64,000 bases of DNA, taken from Pseudomonas sp. Irchel s3b2. Its GTDB lineage: Bacteria > Pseudomonadota > Gammaproteobacteria > Pseudomonadales > Pseudomonadaceae. A program made the position numbers and the translations under genes. The stretch lies in contig NZ_FYEB01000003.1 of assembly GCF_900187445.1 (NCBI RefSeq), positions 372,001 through 436,000 on the forward strand. Reading direction: 5' to 3'. A model generated the notes under the pieces. The model was not told where the DNA came from and ran no database searches. It saw only the letters and a program-made list of their open reading frames with translations. Below are positions 26,617 through 35,409 of this stretch, one piece after another. Numbering within the stretch: position 1 is the stretch's first letter; the number at the start of each line of letters is the position of its first letter.

Positions 26617-29354
26617 TCGCCCGCGACAATCGGCAACTCGATACAAAACCGCGCGCCCTCGGTCGAGTTTCTGACACTCAACTGACCGCCCATGTTTGCG
26701 ACGATGCCGTAACTCACCGACAACCCGAGGCCGGTGCCGACGCCCACCGGTTTGGTGGTGAAGAAGGGTTCGAAAATCCGCTCCAGCAGCCTCGGATCGA
26801 TACCACCGCCGTTGTCCTCGACCCACAGTCGCACCGAGTATTCATCACGTTCGGCATACACAGAAATCCACGGTTTGAACTCCCGGTCGGCCTCGCGTTT
26901 GCTCAGCAGCGCATCCCGCGCATTGACCATCAGATTGATCAGCACCTGTTCCAATTGATCGACGTAACCGCGCACCTGCACCTCAAAACCGGTCTCGCTG
27001 ACCCGCAGCTCGATCCCTTTGCCGCGCATGCCTTCGGACAGCAGCGACAGCGTGCCCTCGATGGCTTGAGCCGGATTGAACGGGTGCTGCTCGATCTCCG
27101 AACGCCGGCCGAACACCCGCATGTGATCAACCACCCGCGCCGCGCGCTGGACTTGCGCGTCGATGCGGTTGAGCTTGTCTGTCAGGTAATCGATTTGCGC
27201 ATCGCCATTGCTCAAGCGCTTGAGCACATTGACGATGGCCATGCGCATCACGTTCAACGGCTGATTGATTTCATGGGCCAGCCCGGTGGCCATTTCGCCG
27301 AGGGTGGCCATTTTTGCGCTTTGGGTGAGCTGTTGCTGGGCGCGCCGGACTTCGGTGTTGTCACGGCCCACGGCTTGAATCTCCAGCAAGCGACCCTGCT
27401 CGTCGAACACCCCGCGATCCGACCAGACCCACCAGGCGTGTTCCCGGCCCGGCAGTTGCAGGTTGATTTCCGCGGTGCTGACCGGGAACTCCGGGCTCAG
27501 GTGACTGAGCCGCTGGAGGAACGCTTCGCGCTGTACGGGCGACATCCAGGTGCCCAGGTTCACCCCCGGCAATTGCTCGGGCTGGCATTCCAGGTAGGTC
27601 GCCAGCGGGCGGTTGCCGAAGGTCAGCGTCAGGTCTGGAAGGTAGCGGCAGATCATCGCCGGGGAATCTTCCACCAGGATCCGATAGCGCTCTTCACTCT
27701 GTTTTACTTTCTCGGCGGCCAGGGTCGCTTCGGTGACATCCAGCCACAGCCCCACGGCTTCCACCGGCAGCCCGAGATCGTCGCGCAGCAATTTGGCCTC
27801 ATCGAGCAGCCAGTGGTAATCGCCATGACTGTCGCGCAGCCGATAACGCGCACGCACTGAACCTTCGCGCAGCAGTTGCCGGGTGCGTTCGAAATAGCCG
27901 TCGCGGTCCTCAGGATGTACCCATTCCACCAGCGTGCCGGCGGCACAATCGGCGAGTGACCAACCGAGCAGCGGCAACAGGCTGTCGCTGAAAAATGTCG
28001 GTTGCAGCGCACCTTCGACATAGCGCTGCACGTAGATCACCGCCGGTGAACTGGCGATCAGGTTGTCCAGCCGGGCATGGGCGGCCGCGGCGTTCTGCTG
28101 CTGATTCTTGATGTCACTGATGTCGAGCATGAAACCCACCAGCCGCCGGTTTCTGCCTACGCCCAGGGCCTGGCCTTGCAGTCGATACCAGATCGGCGTT
28201 TGCGCCACATCGGGGCGATGCAGGCGCACGCACAGCAGCAATGGCGCGCCCTCGTCCTGCAAGGTTTGCAGGCGAATCGTCAGCTCTTCACGGTCGGCGG
28301 GGTGGATCTGCTCGAGCCAGTCGTGCAGCGGCAAACGAGCGCTCGCAAGGTTTAGCGTATTGGCGAGCGACGGCGCCAATTGCACCTCGGCCTGGTCGCT
28401 GAAGATCTCCCACCAGCCGGTGCCGAGCAAGGCTTGCAGAGACTCTAGCCGCTCCAGTTGCAGATGGTGCTGATGCTCGCGCAAGCGCTCAAGCAGCGGC
28501 CCGGCCAGGGCGGCGGCGAGTTGCAACCAGTCGCGCTCGCTCAGGTCGGGGGCACGCTGTTGCACAGAATAGAAACCACAGAGCAACCAGGCGACCACCC
28601 CCTGGGCATTGTGGTAAGGCACCGCGAACCCTTCGGCATTGCCGAAGATGCTTTGCAGGCGCGGATGTTCACTGGGGGTCAGTTTCTGGGGGGTGGAGCC
28701 ATTCAAACTGTCGAGTCCGGTGCCCAGGCGTTGATCGATGTCCCACAACCGGGGTGCATCGAAGGCCGCGTAATGCTGGTGGATCAGCCAACCCTCGGCC
28801 TGTTCGTCGAGCAAGGCCATCGCCATGCACGGGATCTGAAGACGCTGGGCCAAGCCTTGCAGTTGCTCCGCCAACACCTCGGGCAGGCGCGTCAGGCTGC
28901 ACAGGCGCAACTGTTCGCTGACCTGCGCCGCGAGCAACTGGCATTGTTCACGGCTGCGCGCTTGTCGGCGTTCGAGCAACAAGTCGCCGATGTCGATCAA
29001 CTGCAACAACCAGTTTTCGCCCAACGGCTGCACCCAGCCACGCAGATGCAGCGGTTGTTCGCCGAGGCTGAAAAAATCCAGGTCCAGGCTCTGCCCCTGC
29101 CACTCGGCAGGCGCGCCTTCGACCGACAGGCCGCTATGGGGCATGAGGTAATCGAGCAGATGCGGAGCCTGTTTGCCGGGCATTTGTTGCGCCAGCAAAT
29201 GCCGCAGTGGGCCGGTCTGGTGAATCACTCGGCCCTCGTTATTCAGATGCAATTGCAAACCGACACGTTGCACGCTCGCAGTGTCCGCACTGTTCGAGGG
29301 CTGTGGCGGTTGGCGGTTGAGCAGACGCCCGAAGAGCTTATCCCCGGAACTCAA
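26586..29354 (-). CDS. pprA: PAS-domain sensor histidine kinase PprA
   Basis: PprA with PprB controls Tad pili and related surface factors in P. aeruginosa. The product is 922 residues with no membrane helix: a GAF-like region (about 130-290), PAS domains (about 300-420, 425-550, 555-680), a HisKA H-box (GLAHEINQPLNVMR) and an ATPase domain with N-box NLMVNARDAL, EDNGGGID and GVGTGLGLSVSYGI. The 5' end overlaps the stop of the tadF-like gene; the start there is TTG, so translation is probably coupled. Identification rests on architecture and on its place beside fppA-pprB. Confidence 0.87.
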   Translation of the reverse strand: MSSGDKLFGRLLNRQPPQPSNSADTASVQRVGLQLHLNNEGRVIHQTGPLRHLLAQQMPGKQAPHLLDYLMPHSGLSVEGAPAEWQGQSLDLDFFSLGEQPLHLRGWVQPLGENWLLQLIDIGDLLLERRQARSREQCQLLAAQVSEQLRLCSLTRLPEVLAEQLQGLAQRLQIPCMAMALLDEQAEGWLIHQHYAAFDAPRLWDIDQRLGTGLDSLNGSTPQKLTPSEHPRLQSIFGNAEGFAVPYHNAQGVVAWLLCGFYSVQQRAPDLSERDWLQLAAALAGPLLERLREHQHHLQLERLESLQALLGTGWWEIFSDQAEVQLAPSLANTLNLASARLPLHDWLEQIHPADREELTIRLQTLQDEGAPLLLCVRLHRPDVAQTPIWYRLQGQALGVGRNRRLVGFMLDISDIKNQQQNAAAAHARLDNLIASSPAVIYVQRYVEGALQPTFFSDSLLPLLGWSLADCAAGTLVEWVHPEDRDGYFERTRQLLREGSVRARYRLRDSHGDYHWLLDEAKLLRDDLGLPVEAVGLWLDVTEATLAAEKVKQSEERYRILVEDSPAMICRYLPDLTLTFGNRPLATYLECQPEQLPGVNLGTWMSPVQREAFLQRLSHLSPEFPVSTAEINLQLPGREHAWWVWSDRGVFDEQGRLLEIQAVGRDNTEVRRAQQQLTQSAKMATLGEMATGLAHEINQPLNVMRMAIVNVLKRLSNGDAQIDYLTDKLNRIDAQVQRAARVVDHMRVFGRRSEIEQHPFNPAQAIEGTLSLLSEGMRGKGIELRVSETGFEVQVRGYVDQLEQVLINLMVNARDALLSKREADREFKPWISVYAERDEYSVRLWVEDNGGGIDPRLLERIFEPFFTTKPVGVGTGLGLSVSYGIVANMGGQLSVRNSTEGARFCIELPIVAGDQITSVARPE

Positions 29355-29791
29355 AATTGCAGGCTCGATCGGGCGGTAAGGGTCGCCGGCAGATTGGGCA
29401 CCGAACCGATCCCCGGCAGCACCAGGAACGGCAGCACTTGATTCAGTTTACTGGTGGGGTAGTTGATGGTGACCGTCAGTACGCCACCGGTGTAGGTGGC
29501 GCTGGCGTCAGTGGCCACATTGAAGTTCAGCGCGGCAGGAATCCAGGCCAGTTGCCGGGTCAGTTCGGTGGTCGCTATGTTTCTGACGGCGGTGTCGTAA
29601 TTGGCGGTGCTTGGGTCCAGCGCCACACTGCGGCGCACCGCTTCGGCCGTCGATTGATTGAACGATTGCATCAGCAACAGCGGCAGGCTGTAACTGACCA
29701 GCCCATAAAACACGGCGAAGAAGATGACGAACACCAAGGCGAATTCAATCGCCACGGCACCTTTTTGTTTGCGGGGGAGGCCTGTTTTCAT
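29351..29791 (-). CDS. tadF: TadE/TadF-like minor pseudopilin
   Basis: The product is about 146 residues from the ATG at 29791; an ATG at 29812 or GTG at 29815 would add 7-8 residues and no start has a strong ribosome binding site. The short basic leader ends in KQKG and is followed by AVAIEFALVFVIFFAVFYGL, the TadE/TadF prepilin-like signature with Glu at +5 after the Gly, a likely FppA cleavage site. It overlaps pprA. The F rather than E label follows the PAO1 position (PA4294) and is tentative. Confidence 0.8.
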   Translation of the reverse strand: MKTGLPRKQKGAVAIEFALVFVIFFAVFYGLVSYSLPLLLMQSFNQSTAEAVRRSVALDPSTANYDTAVRNIATTELTRQLAWIPAALNFNVATDASATYTGGVLTVTINYPTSKLNQVLPFLVLPGIGSVPNLPATLTARSSLQF

Positions 29792-29867
29792 GAGTGCGTC
29801 TACCCTGACCATCACGACGTAGTATCAGCATAGAATCATTCAACTAAAACGGACGTTTTTTAACCGG

Positions 29868-30338
29868 ATGCAGAGCTTTTTCCTACTGGTCTGGCTGACG
29901 CTTTGCGCAGCACAGGATGTCCGAGAGCGGCACATCGCCAATGGCCTGACCCTTGGTGCAGGTGTGTTGGCGCTAAGCTATCTGTGGTGGACGGGCACCA
30001 CATGGTTGGGGGCCGAGGCGGTGCAAGGCGGGTGGGCTTTTTTGTTGGCACTGGCCTTCACCTTGCCCGGTTACGCCTTGAGACGCCTGGGGGCGGGCGA
30101 CGTGAAACTGATGGCAACACTGGGCCTTGCGACGGACGGTATGCACCTGCTCGGCGGCTTCATCGGCGCCGGATTGGCCAGTGCATTCTGGCTGCTGCTG
30201 GCGCCAAGACTCTGGCTGTATATGGGGCAGGGGCTTAGGGATCGCCTTCGTTACCTGGGACCAGGAACGTCAAAAAAGCAACCCTTTGCGCCGTTCGTAT
30301 TGGTGGGCATGTTGCTCACGCTGGTCTGGATGCATTAG
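29868..30338 (+). CDS. fppA: Prepilin peptidase FppA (A24A/TadV type)
   Basis: This is an aspartic inner-membrane peptidase that removes the leader of Flp pilin and pseudopilins. The product is 156 residues, the short form without an N-methylation domain. The two catalytic Asp are in AAQDVRERHIANG (about residue 17) and in the GxGD motif GAGDVKLM (about residue 67). About five membrane helices are predicted by eye. It is divergent from the tadF-like gene and 124 bp before pprB. Confidence 0.92.
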   Translation: MQSFFLLVWLTLCAAQDVRERHIANGLTLGAGVLALSYLWWTGTTWLGAEAVQGGWAFLLALAFTLPGYALRRLGAGDVKLMATLGLATDGMHLLGGFIGAGLASAFWLLLAPRLWLYMGQGLRDRLRYLGPGTSKKQPFAPFVLVGMLLTLVWMH

Positions 30339-30462
30339 TTGCCGGGCGCCACTCGTTCTATGTACATCGTTGGAAAGTGCGTCTACTTTCAAAACAGTTG
30401 TTGTACAGCCTATGGGTAGAGGGTACAGGAACGGTCAAGCCATACTTGGCATGGAGTGACAC

Positions 30463-31251
30463 GTGAACAAGCTTATCTCGGCAATAAAAGTCCTTGTGGT
30501 CGATGACGAACCATTGATTGTCGAAGAACTTTGCGAGTTCATCGAGCGCAATGGTTATCGCTGTGTTCCTTCTCAGTCCGGCAAGCAGGCGATCGAGCGT
30601 TTCAACGAATATGAGGATATCGGCCTGGTGCTGTGTGATTTGCAGATGCCTGACATGGATGGCATTGAGCTCATCCAGGCACTGCAACGGTTATCCGGCA
30701 AGCACCGGGCGTTCGAGGCGATCATGCTCACCGGGCGCGCAGACAAGCAGGATGTGATCAAGGCCTTGCGCGCCGGGTTCGCTGACTACTATCAGAAACC
30801 AATTGATCTGGCTGAGTTGCTCGAAGGTTTGCAGCGTCAGGAAGTGGTCTTGCAGGAGCGGCAGAAAAACCTGCAGTTGGGGCATTTGAGTCAGAAGCTG
30901 CAGTACCTGTGTGAATCGATCGATGAGCTTTATCAGGATCTGGACAAGGTTCGTCGGGGGCCGTCCTCGGCGTCTTTGTCTGATTCGGCTGACGGTGCAT
31001 TCAGTGAGGCGGAGCGGGTGCAGATGCCGGCGGTGTTCAATCAGCTGTCACCGCGGCAGTTGGAGGTGGCGCGGTTGGTGGGCAAGGGGCAGACCAACTA
31101 TCAGATTGCCTGTGAGTTGGGGATTACCGAGAACACGGTGAAGCTTTATGTGTCGCAGGTGTTGCGGTTGACGCATATGCATAATCGCACGCAGGTGGCG
31201 TTGGCGTTGTCGCCCGGTAATGCCGCTGCGCGGCGAGTTTCTGCGCACTGA
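30463..31251 (+). CDS. pprB: LuxR-type response regulator PprB
   Basis: The product is 262 residues, starting at GTG (30463) with GGAG eight bases upstream. The receiver domain (about 8-125) has VVDDE, the phosphorylated Asp in LCDLQMPDMDG, Thr in LTGRADK and Lys in YYQKPID. A coiled linker follows, then a LuxR/NarL helix-turn-helix (about 190-250; LSPRQLEVARLVGKGQTNYQ and TENTVKLYVSQV). In P. aeruginosa PprB activates the tad genes. Its partner kinase gene is pprA, on the other strand. Confidence 0.92.
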   Translation: MNKLISAIKVLVVDDEPLIVEELCEFIERNGYRCVPSQSGKQAIERFNEYEDIGLVLCDLQMPDMDGIELIQALQRLSGKHRAFEAIMLTGRADKQDVIKALRAGFADYYQKPIDLAELLEGLQRQEVVLQERQKNLQLGHLSQKLQYLCESIDELYQDLDKVRRGPSSASLSDSADGAFSEAERVQMPAVFNQLSPRQLEVARLVGKGQTNYQIACELGITENTVKLYVSQVLRLTHMHNRTQVALALSPGNAAARRVSAH

Positions 31252-31273
31252 ATATCTTGTGTACGCAGCTCCA

Positions 31274-31456
31274 CTGTAGGCGCGAGGCTTGCCCGCGAAG
31301 ACGGCCTGACAGCCGACCGATACCTCGCAGATGTACACGATTCAACTGTAGGAGCGAGGCTTGCCCGCGAAGGCGCCCTGACAGCCAATCAATCTCCCCC
31401 AGACATACGCCAACCCACTGTGGGAGCGAGCCTGCTCGCGATGGCGGCCTTACAGA
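31274..31456. repeat. Three direct 72-bp REP-bearing repeats
   Basis: Half-REP units begin at 31274, 31346 and 31418, exactly 72 bases apart, and the spacers between them are also related (CCTGACAGCC is present in the first two, followed by a Cys/Ala-poor AGATGTACACGATTCAACTG in the first). The third unit has diverged to GAGCGAGCCTGCTCGCGATG. Unlike the doublets elsewhere, all three point the same way. An inverted fourth unit lies at 32255-32330. Confidence 0.88.
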
Positions 31457-31559
31457 CAATGATGTTTATCGAACGGTAAAAACATCAGAACCTTCCCACA
31501 TGTTTTTCAGGTTGCCCGTCGGACGCTGCGTCTCTAGCCTTTGTCCGTCGCTGACAATT

Positions 31560-31782
31560 CAGCGTCCGGGCGTCGCGGCTCGATTCTTGAGGCATAATCG
31601 CTCCACCGAACAACAACACTTTTGGGTGTCTGTCGTTTCGTGTCATGGCGACTGTGCGCGGGATACCTTCGGGTATGCCGAGCTGCCTCGGGGATCGGTC
31701 CGCGAACCCGCGTACAGCTGCCACCCCAAATTGCATCGCGGCAATTTGGAAGTGGCTCCATTTCATCCCAGAGGTGTAAATC
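31560..31782 (+). promoter_or_regulatory. Structured leader upstream of the DUF6124 gene
   Basis: About 220 bases without a reading frame that looks coding. Two clear hairpins: ATACC-TTCG-GGTAT at 31663-31676 and AAATTGC-ATCGCG-GCAATTT at 31728-31747. The second stands about 35 bases before the start codon. The whole non-coding interval between pprB and this gene is 531 bp: the REP array comes first, then this leader. Similar leaders precede related small Pseudomonas genes as far as remembered. A regulatory role is inference. Confidence 0.45.
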
Positions 31783-32157
31783 ATGTTCAAAGCAACCCCT
31801 AATCCGCCAGAAGCCGACAACGTTTCCCCTTACGAATCTGCTGATTCAAAAAAATTCCACGACGCCGCTAACCGCGCGCTCGACCACTACCTCAATCCCA
31901 CCCCAAACAAAACCGAAGGCCGCAAGCCAAGCAGGATGTTTCTGGTCGCCCCGGACATGGACAACGAAAGCCTGCTAGCCCATGTCTGCGAGTCGTTGGC
32001 TTCAGCGAGCGTCATGACCAGCGACATTGCCGCCTATGTCGAAGCCCCGCAGCGGCATACGATCCTGGCGATTCAGCAGGTCATCATGCTGGCCGAGCTG
32101 GCGGTGAATCGGGTTCTGGATAACGTCGACGTACCAAAACCTGCGCCACACAGCTAA
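31783..32157 (+). CDS. DUF6124 family small protein
   Basis: The product is 124 residues with GAGGTG upstream of the ATG. The opening MFKATPNPPE, the middle RALDHYL and MFLVAPDMDNESLLAHVCE, and the helical end ILAIQQVIMLAELAVNRVL match small Pseudomonas proteins grouped as DUF6124 (earlier DUF3077-like). No signal peptide, membrane helix or catalytic motif is seen. Function is unknown. It stands inside the Tad locus, where PAO1 has tad genes, and is flanked by inverted copies of a 72-bp repeat. Confidence 0.78.
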   Translation: MFKATPNPPEADNVSPYESADSKKFHDAANRALDHYLNPTPNKTEGRKPSRMFLVAPDMDNESLLAHVCESLASASVMTSDIAAYVEAPQRHTILAIQQVIMLAELAVNRVLDNVDVPKPAPHS

Positions 32158-32163
32158 TCCCCT

Positions 32164-32254
32164 TGTAGGAGCGAGGCTTGCCCGCGAAGGCTTTCTAACA
32201 TTCAACATCCAAGTCGTCTGACACACCGCTTTCGCGAGCAAGCTCAGCTCCTAC
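32164..32254. repeat. REP doublet (REPIN)
   Basis: TTGTAGGAGCGAGGCTTGCC and an inverse copy ending GCTCAGCTCCTACA enclose a linker (CTTTCTAACATTCAACATCC and TCTGACACACCGCTTTCG) nearly the same as that of the doublet at 21463-21552. The right arm has one changed block (CAAGCTCAGCTCC). Confidence 0.88.
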
Positions 32255-32330
32255 AGTTGAGCTGGGTACATCTGCTGGAAATTGGTTGGCTATCAGGCCG
32301 CCTTCGCGGGCAAGCCTCGCTCCTACGGGA
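32255..32330. repeat. Inverted fourth copy of the 72-bp REP-bearing repeat
   Basis: Read on the minus strand it runs GTAGGAGCGAGGCTTGCCCG, then GGCCTGATAGCCAACCAAT and CAGATGTACCCAGCTCAACT, matching the unit at 31274-31345 over its whole length including the non-palindromic spacer. It directly abuts the doublet at 32164-32254. Confidence 0.85.
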
Positions 32331-32345
32331 TCGCTGCTGTGCCTT

Positions 32346-33236
32346 TCAACGACCAAAGGCCCGGGCCAGGGCGCTGAAGCTGGGGCCGGCCAGTACGATC
32401 AGCAATGCCGGGAAGAGAAACAGCATCATCACGACGGACATTTTCGCGGACATCTTGGAGATGTATTCCTGCAAGCGTGTCAGGCGCCGGTCATCGAGCA
32501 GTAGCTTGAGCCCCAGCAGTGATTTCATGGCGCCGCCGCCCTGGTGGATCAACTGCTGAAGAATCACGCAGGTGTCGGTGAACTCGTCCACCGCCAGTAA
32601 TTGGGTGGCCTTGTTCAGTTCTTCGCCAAGCTCCAGGCCGGAATCGACCCGGGTCAGTATCAGGCGCAGTTCATGGGTCAGGGCTGGCAGTAATTGTTTG
32701 CCTTCGATGCTCAACACTCGCAGCGACTGCTCCACCGCCATGCCGGATTCGAACAGGATGCGCAGCAGTGGAATGAAGGTCGAAATCTCGATTGCCAGTT
32801 GTTTTTGCCGATGGTATGCAGCGGCGGCCAGCAAGCGTTTTGGCAGCAAATAACCGAGGGCGGTGGCGAAAGCCGGGGTGATCCAGTGGTTGTTCACCTG
32901 CGAGAAGAACACGCTCTGGATCAATAGACTCAGGGCCAACGCAAGCACCGGTATGCCGATCTGGCAGGCAGCGAACAGCGAGCGTTGCCGGGCGCTACGC
33001 CAGCCGAGGCGATTGAGCAGCGTCTGGGTTTCGTTGTCCAGTTTGACCGAGCGCTGACCGATGCGGCTATCGCCCAGCACTTGCAACCAGTGACGGACGC
33101 GATGGTCGCTCAGCGGTTTGCCGTCCAGTCGTTGAGCAACCTGGCGAGCACGCCGATGTTGGTCCAGCAGGCCACTGAGCAGCAACAGCGTGGCCCCGAG
33201 AAATAACAGTGCGCTGATCAGCAGGGCTATTTTCAT
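32346..33236 (-). CDS. tadC: Tad pilus inner-membrane platform protein TadC
   Basis: The product is 296 residues with a type II secretion F (T2SF) domain in the second half and membrane helices near residues 3-22, 100-120, 125-140 and 270-290. ESGMAVEQSLRVLSIEG and QQLIHQGGGAMKSLLGL are typical of TadC. With TadB it forms the platform that couples the ATPase to pilus assembly. Its start overlaps the tadB stop by four bases. In PAO1 tadD follows; here non-coding repeats do. Confidence 0.92.
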   Translation of the reverse strand: MKIALLISALLFLGATLLLLSGLLDQHRRARQVAQRLDGKPLSDHRVRHWLQVLGDSRIGQRSVKLDNETQTLLNRLGWRSARQRSLFAACQIGIPVLALALSLLIQSVFFSQVNNHWITPAFATALGYLLPKRLLAAAAYHRQKQLAIEISTFIPLLRILFESGMAVEQSLRVLSIEGKQLLPALTHELRLILTRVDSGLELGEELNKATQLLAVDEFTDTCVILQQLIHQGGGAMKSLLGLKLLLDDRRLTRLQEYISKMSAKMSVVMMLFLFPALLIVLAGPSFSALARAFGR

Positions 33237-34117
33237 ACGCTACGCAACATGCGCCACAGCGCCAGGCAACCCACGACCTGCAGGCCGAAGGCAGTCGCGA
33301 GCATCATTTGTCCCGAGCTGCTGTTCCACATGGCGAACAGGTATTTCGGATTGGACAGCAAGAAGTAGCCGGCGAGCCCCACGGGCATCAGGGCCAGCAC
33401 CACCGCTGTGATGCGGGTTTCGCCCGTCATGGCGCGCAGTTGGCGCGCAGCCTGGTCTCGTTCACGGATCATCTTGATCAGGTTCTCAAACAGCTCACTG
33501 GCATTACCGCCGTAGCGGTGATTGACCTTCAGGCCCAGCGCAAACAAGCGAAACTCGTCTTTCTCGTACAGTTCGGCGAAGTCCGTAACAGCGTCAGGCA
33601 GGCTGACGCCCAGATTCACATTGCGCTGAACCCGGCCCATGGCGTTTTTCAGTGGGTCTTCGGCGGCGTCGATGGCGACCCGCACTGCATCGGCCAAGGT
33701 GCGTCCGGACTTCAGGCTGCGCACCGTGTGATCGAGCAACGACGGCAGTTGTTCGATCATGCGCTTGAGCCGGCGCTGATAGCACCAACTGATGTACAGC
33801 CGCAGAGCCAGGGGCGGCATCAGCAGCAATACCAGCAAACCGATCCAGCCCGCGAGGACAGCCCCCAGCAAGACGCCCAAGGCCCAGAGCAGCAACCACA
33901 ACCCCAGACGCTCGGTAGGACGACCGAGGCCGGCGCGTAGAAAGGCCCGCTCCAGGCCTGCCCAGGATGATTTCTTCACCGTCAGTTGTGGTTGCCCCTG
34001 CGTCAGGCGACCGAGGGTTCGATCGATGCCGGTCTGGCGCAGACCGTTGTAGAACAAACGGATCGACAGGCCCAGCAACGTCAGGCAAATCAGGATGAGC
34101 AGCGCCGGTTTGAGCAT
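33233..34117 (-). CDS. tadB: Tad pilus inner-membrane platform protein TadB
   Basis: The product is 294 residues, T2SF family. Helices lie near residues 3-20, 85-120 and 235-290. QLPSLLDHTVRSLKSGRTLA, KNAMGRVQRNVNLGVSLPDA and a NHRYGGNASELFENL segment are the TadB signature. It is the larger-loop partner of TadC. It lies 11 bp after tadA and overlaps tadC by four bases. Confidence 0.93.
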   Translation of the reverse strand: MLKPALLILICLTLLGLSIRLFYNGLRQTGIDRTLGRLTQGQPQLTVKKSSWAGLERAFLRAGLGRPTERLGLWLLLWALGVLLGAVLAGWIGLLVLLLMPPLALRLYISWCYQRRLKRMIEQLPSLLDHTVRSLKSGRTLADAVRVAIDAAEDPLKNAMGRVQRNVNLGVSLPDAVTDFAELYEKDEFRLFALGLKVNHRYGGNASELFENLIKMIRERDQAARQLRAMTGETRITAVVLALMPVGLAGYFLLSNPKYLFAMWNSSSGQMMLATAFGLQVVGCLALWRMLRSV

Positions 34118-34128
34118 GCCGTGATCCT

Positions 34129-35409
34129 TCAGTGCGATAAGGGAGAGAGCGCCGATTCGCGCCGCAGTTTGTCGCCGGCGGGGTTGACCGCCTCGCGCAG
34201 GAAACCGAAACCGGTGCGTCGGTCGAAGCGGAACAGCGTATTGGTCACATAGACGTCGTCACGAATACCGACGACTTCCACCACTTCGCTGACGCAGCGG
34301 CGGCCATCGGGCAGGCGCGTCAGTTGGATCACCACGTCCAGCGCCGCGCAAATCATCTGCCGCAAGGTGCGTTCGGCGATGGTGCGCCCAGTCAGTCCCA
34401 CCAGAGTCTCCAGGCGCAACAGCGCATCCTGGGCATTGTTGGCGTGCACGGTGCTCATGGAACCGTCGTGCCCGGTGTTCATCGCGGTGAGCACGTCGAC
34501 CACTTCGACGCCGCGAATTTCGCCGAGGATGATCCGGTCCGGGCGCATCCGCAGCGCGTTGCGAATCAGATCGCTGGCCTTCACTTCGCCGTGGCCTTCG
34601 GCATTCGGCGGTCGGGTTTCCAGGCGCACCACGTGAGGATGGCCCAGTTGCAATTCGGCGACGTCTTCGATGGTGACCAGGCGTTCGTGCGGGGCGATCA
34701 GCTGGCTGAGAATGTTCAACAGTGTGGTCTTGCCGGTGCCGGTACCGCCGCTGACAAGGATGTTGCAGCGCTTGCCCACAGCCTCCTGAATGAACTCGAA
34801 TATCGCCTGATCGATGGTTTGCATCGCCATCAGGTCGGAGCTTTTGAGCATGTCCTTGCGGAACTTTCGAATCGATAGGCATGGGCCATCAAGGGCGATC
34901 GGCGGGATGATCGCGTTGACCCGGCTGCCGTCGGGCAGGCGTGCATCGACCATCGGTGAAGACTCGTCGAGCCGTCGGCCCAGGGGTGCGAGAATTCGCT
35001 GCATCACCCGCTCGACGTGATGGTCGTCGATGAATCGCAGGTCGCTCAGGTGCAATACACCCTCGCGTTCGACGAACACCCGGTGCGGGCCGTTGACCAG
35101 AATTTCGGTCACCGTCGAGTCACGCAGCAACACCTCCAGCGGACCGAAACCGGTGAGTTCATCGACGATTTCTTCAGCCAGCCGCTCCATCTCGTACCGG
35201 GAAATCGCCAGGTGCAGGCGTGCGATGTACTCGGCGACTTTGTCGATGACGAACTGCGACAGCATTGGCCGCGAACCTTCCAGCAGATTTTTCCCGGACT
35301 CTTCGATGGCGTCGATGATGTAGCGGTGCAGCACCAGTTTCAGGCCTTCGTGGTCGGTATTGCCCGCCGGCCCGTGGGAGGGCGTACCGAATAGTTTTTC
35401 CCCACTCAT
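34129..35409 (-). CDS. tadA: Tad pilus assembly ATPase TadA (CpaF)
   Basis: This cytoplasmic hexameric ATPase drives Flp pilus assembly. The product is 426 residues. Walker A is VSGGTGTGKTTLLN (about residue 212), the Asp box is VTIEDVAELQL, Walker B is RMRPDRIILGEIRG, and a His-box TGHDGSMSTVHAN follows, all characteristic of the TadA/CpaF branch of secretion ATPases. Its start overlaps the tadZ stop by four bases. All catalytic motifs are intact. Confidence 0.96.
   Translation of the reverse strand: MSGEKLFGTPSHGPAGNTDHEGLKLVLHRYIIDAIEESGKNLLEGSRPMLSQFVIDKVAEYIARLHLAISRYEMERLAEEIVDELTGFGPLEVLLRDSTVTEILVNGPHRVFVEREGVLHLSDLRFIDDHHVERVMQRILAPLGRRLDESSPMVDARLPDGSRVNAIIPPIALDGPCLSIRKFRKDMLKSSDLMAMQTIDQAIFEFIQEAVGKRCNILVSGGTGTGKTTLLNILSQLIAPHERLVTIEDVAELQLGHPHVVRLETRPPNAEGHGEVKASDLIRNALRMRPDRIILGEIRGVEVVDVLTAMNTGHDGSMSTVHANNAQDALLRLETLVGLTGRTIAERTLRQMICAALDVVIQLTRLPDGRRCVSEVVEVVGIRDDVYVTNTLFRFDRRTGFGFLREAVNPAGDKLRRESALSPLSH

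Noticed and set aside
31274..31456. Regularly spaced repeats that could suggest a small CRISPR array
   Set aside because: The repeated part is a REP palindrome, the spacers are themselves related to one another, there are only three units, and no cas gene is present.
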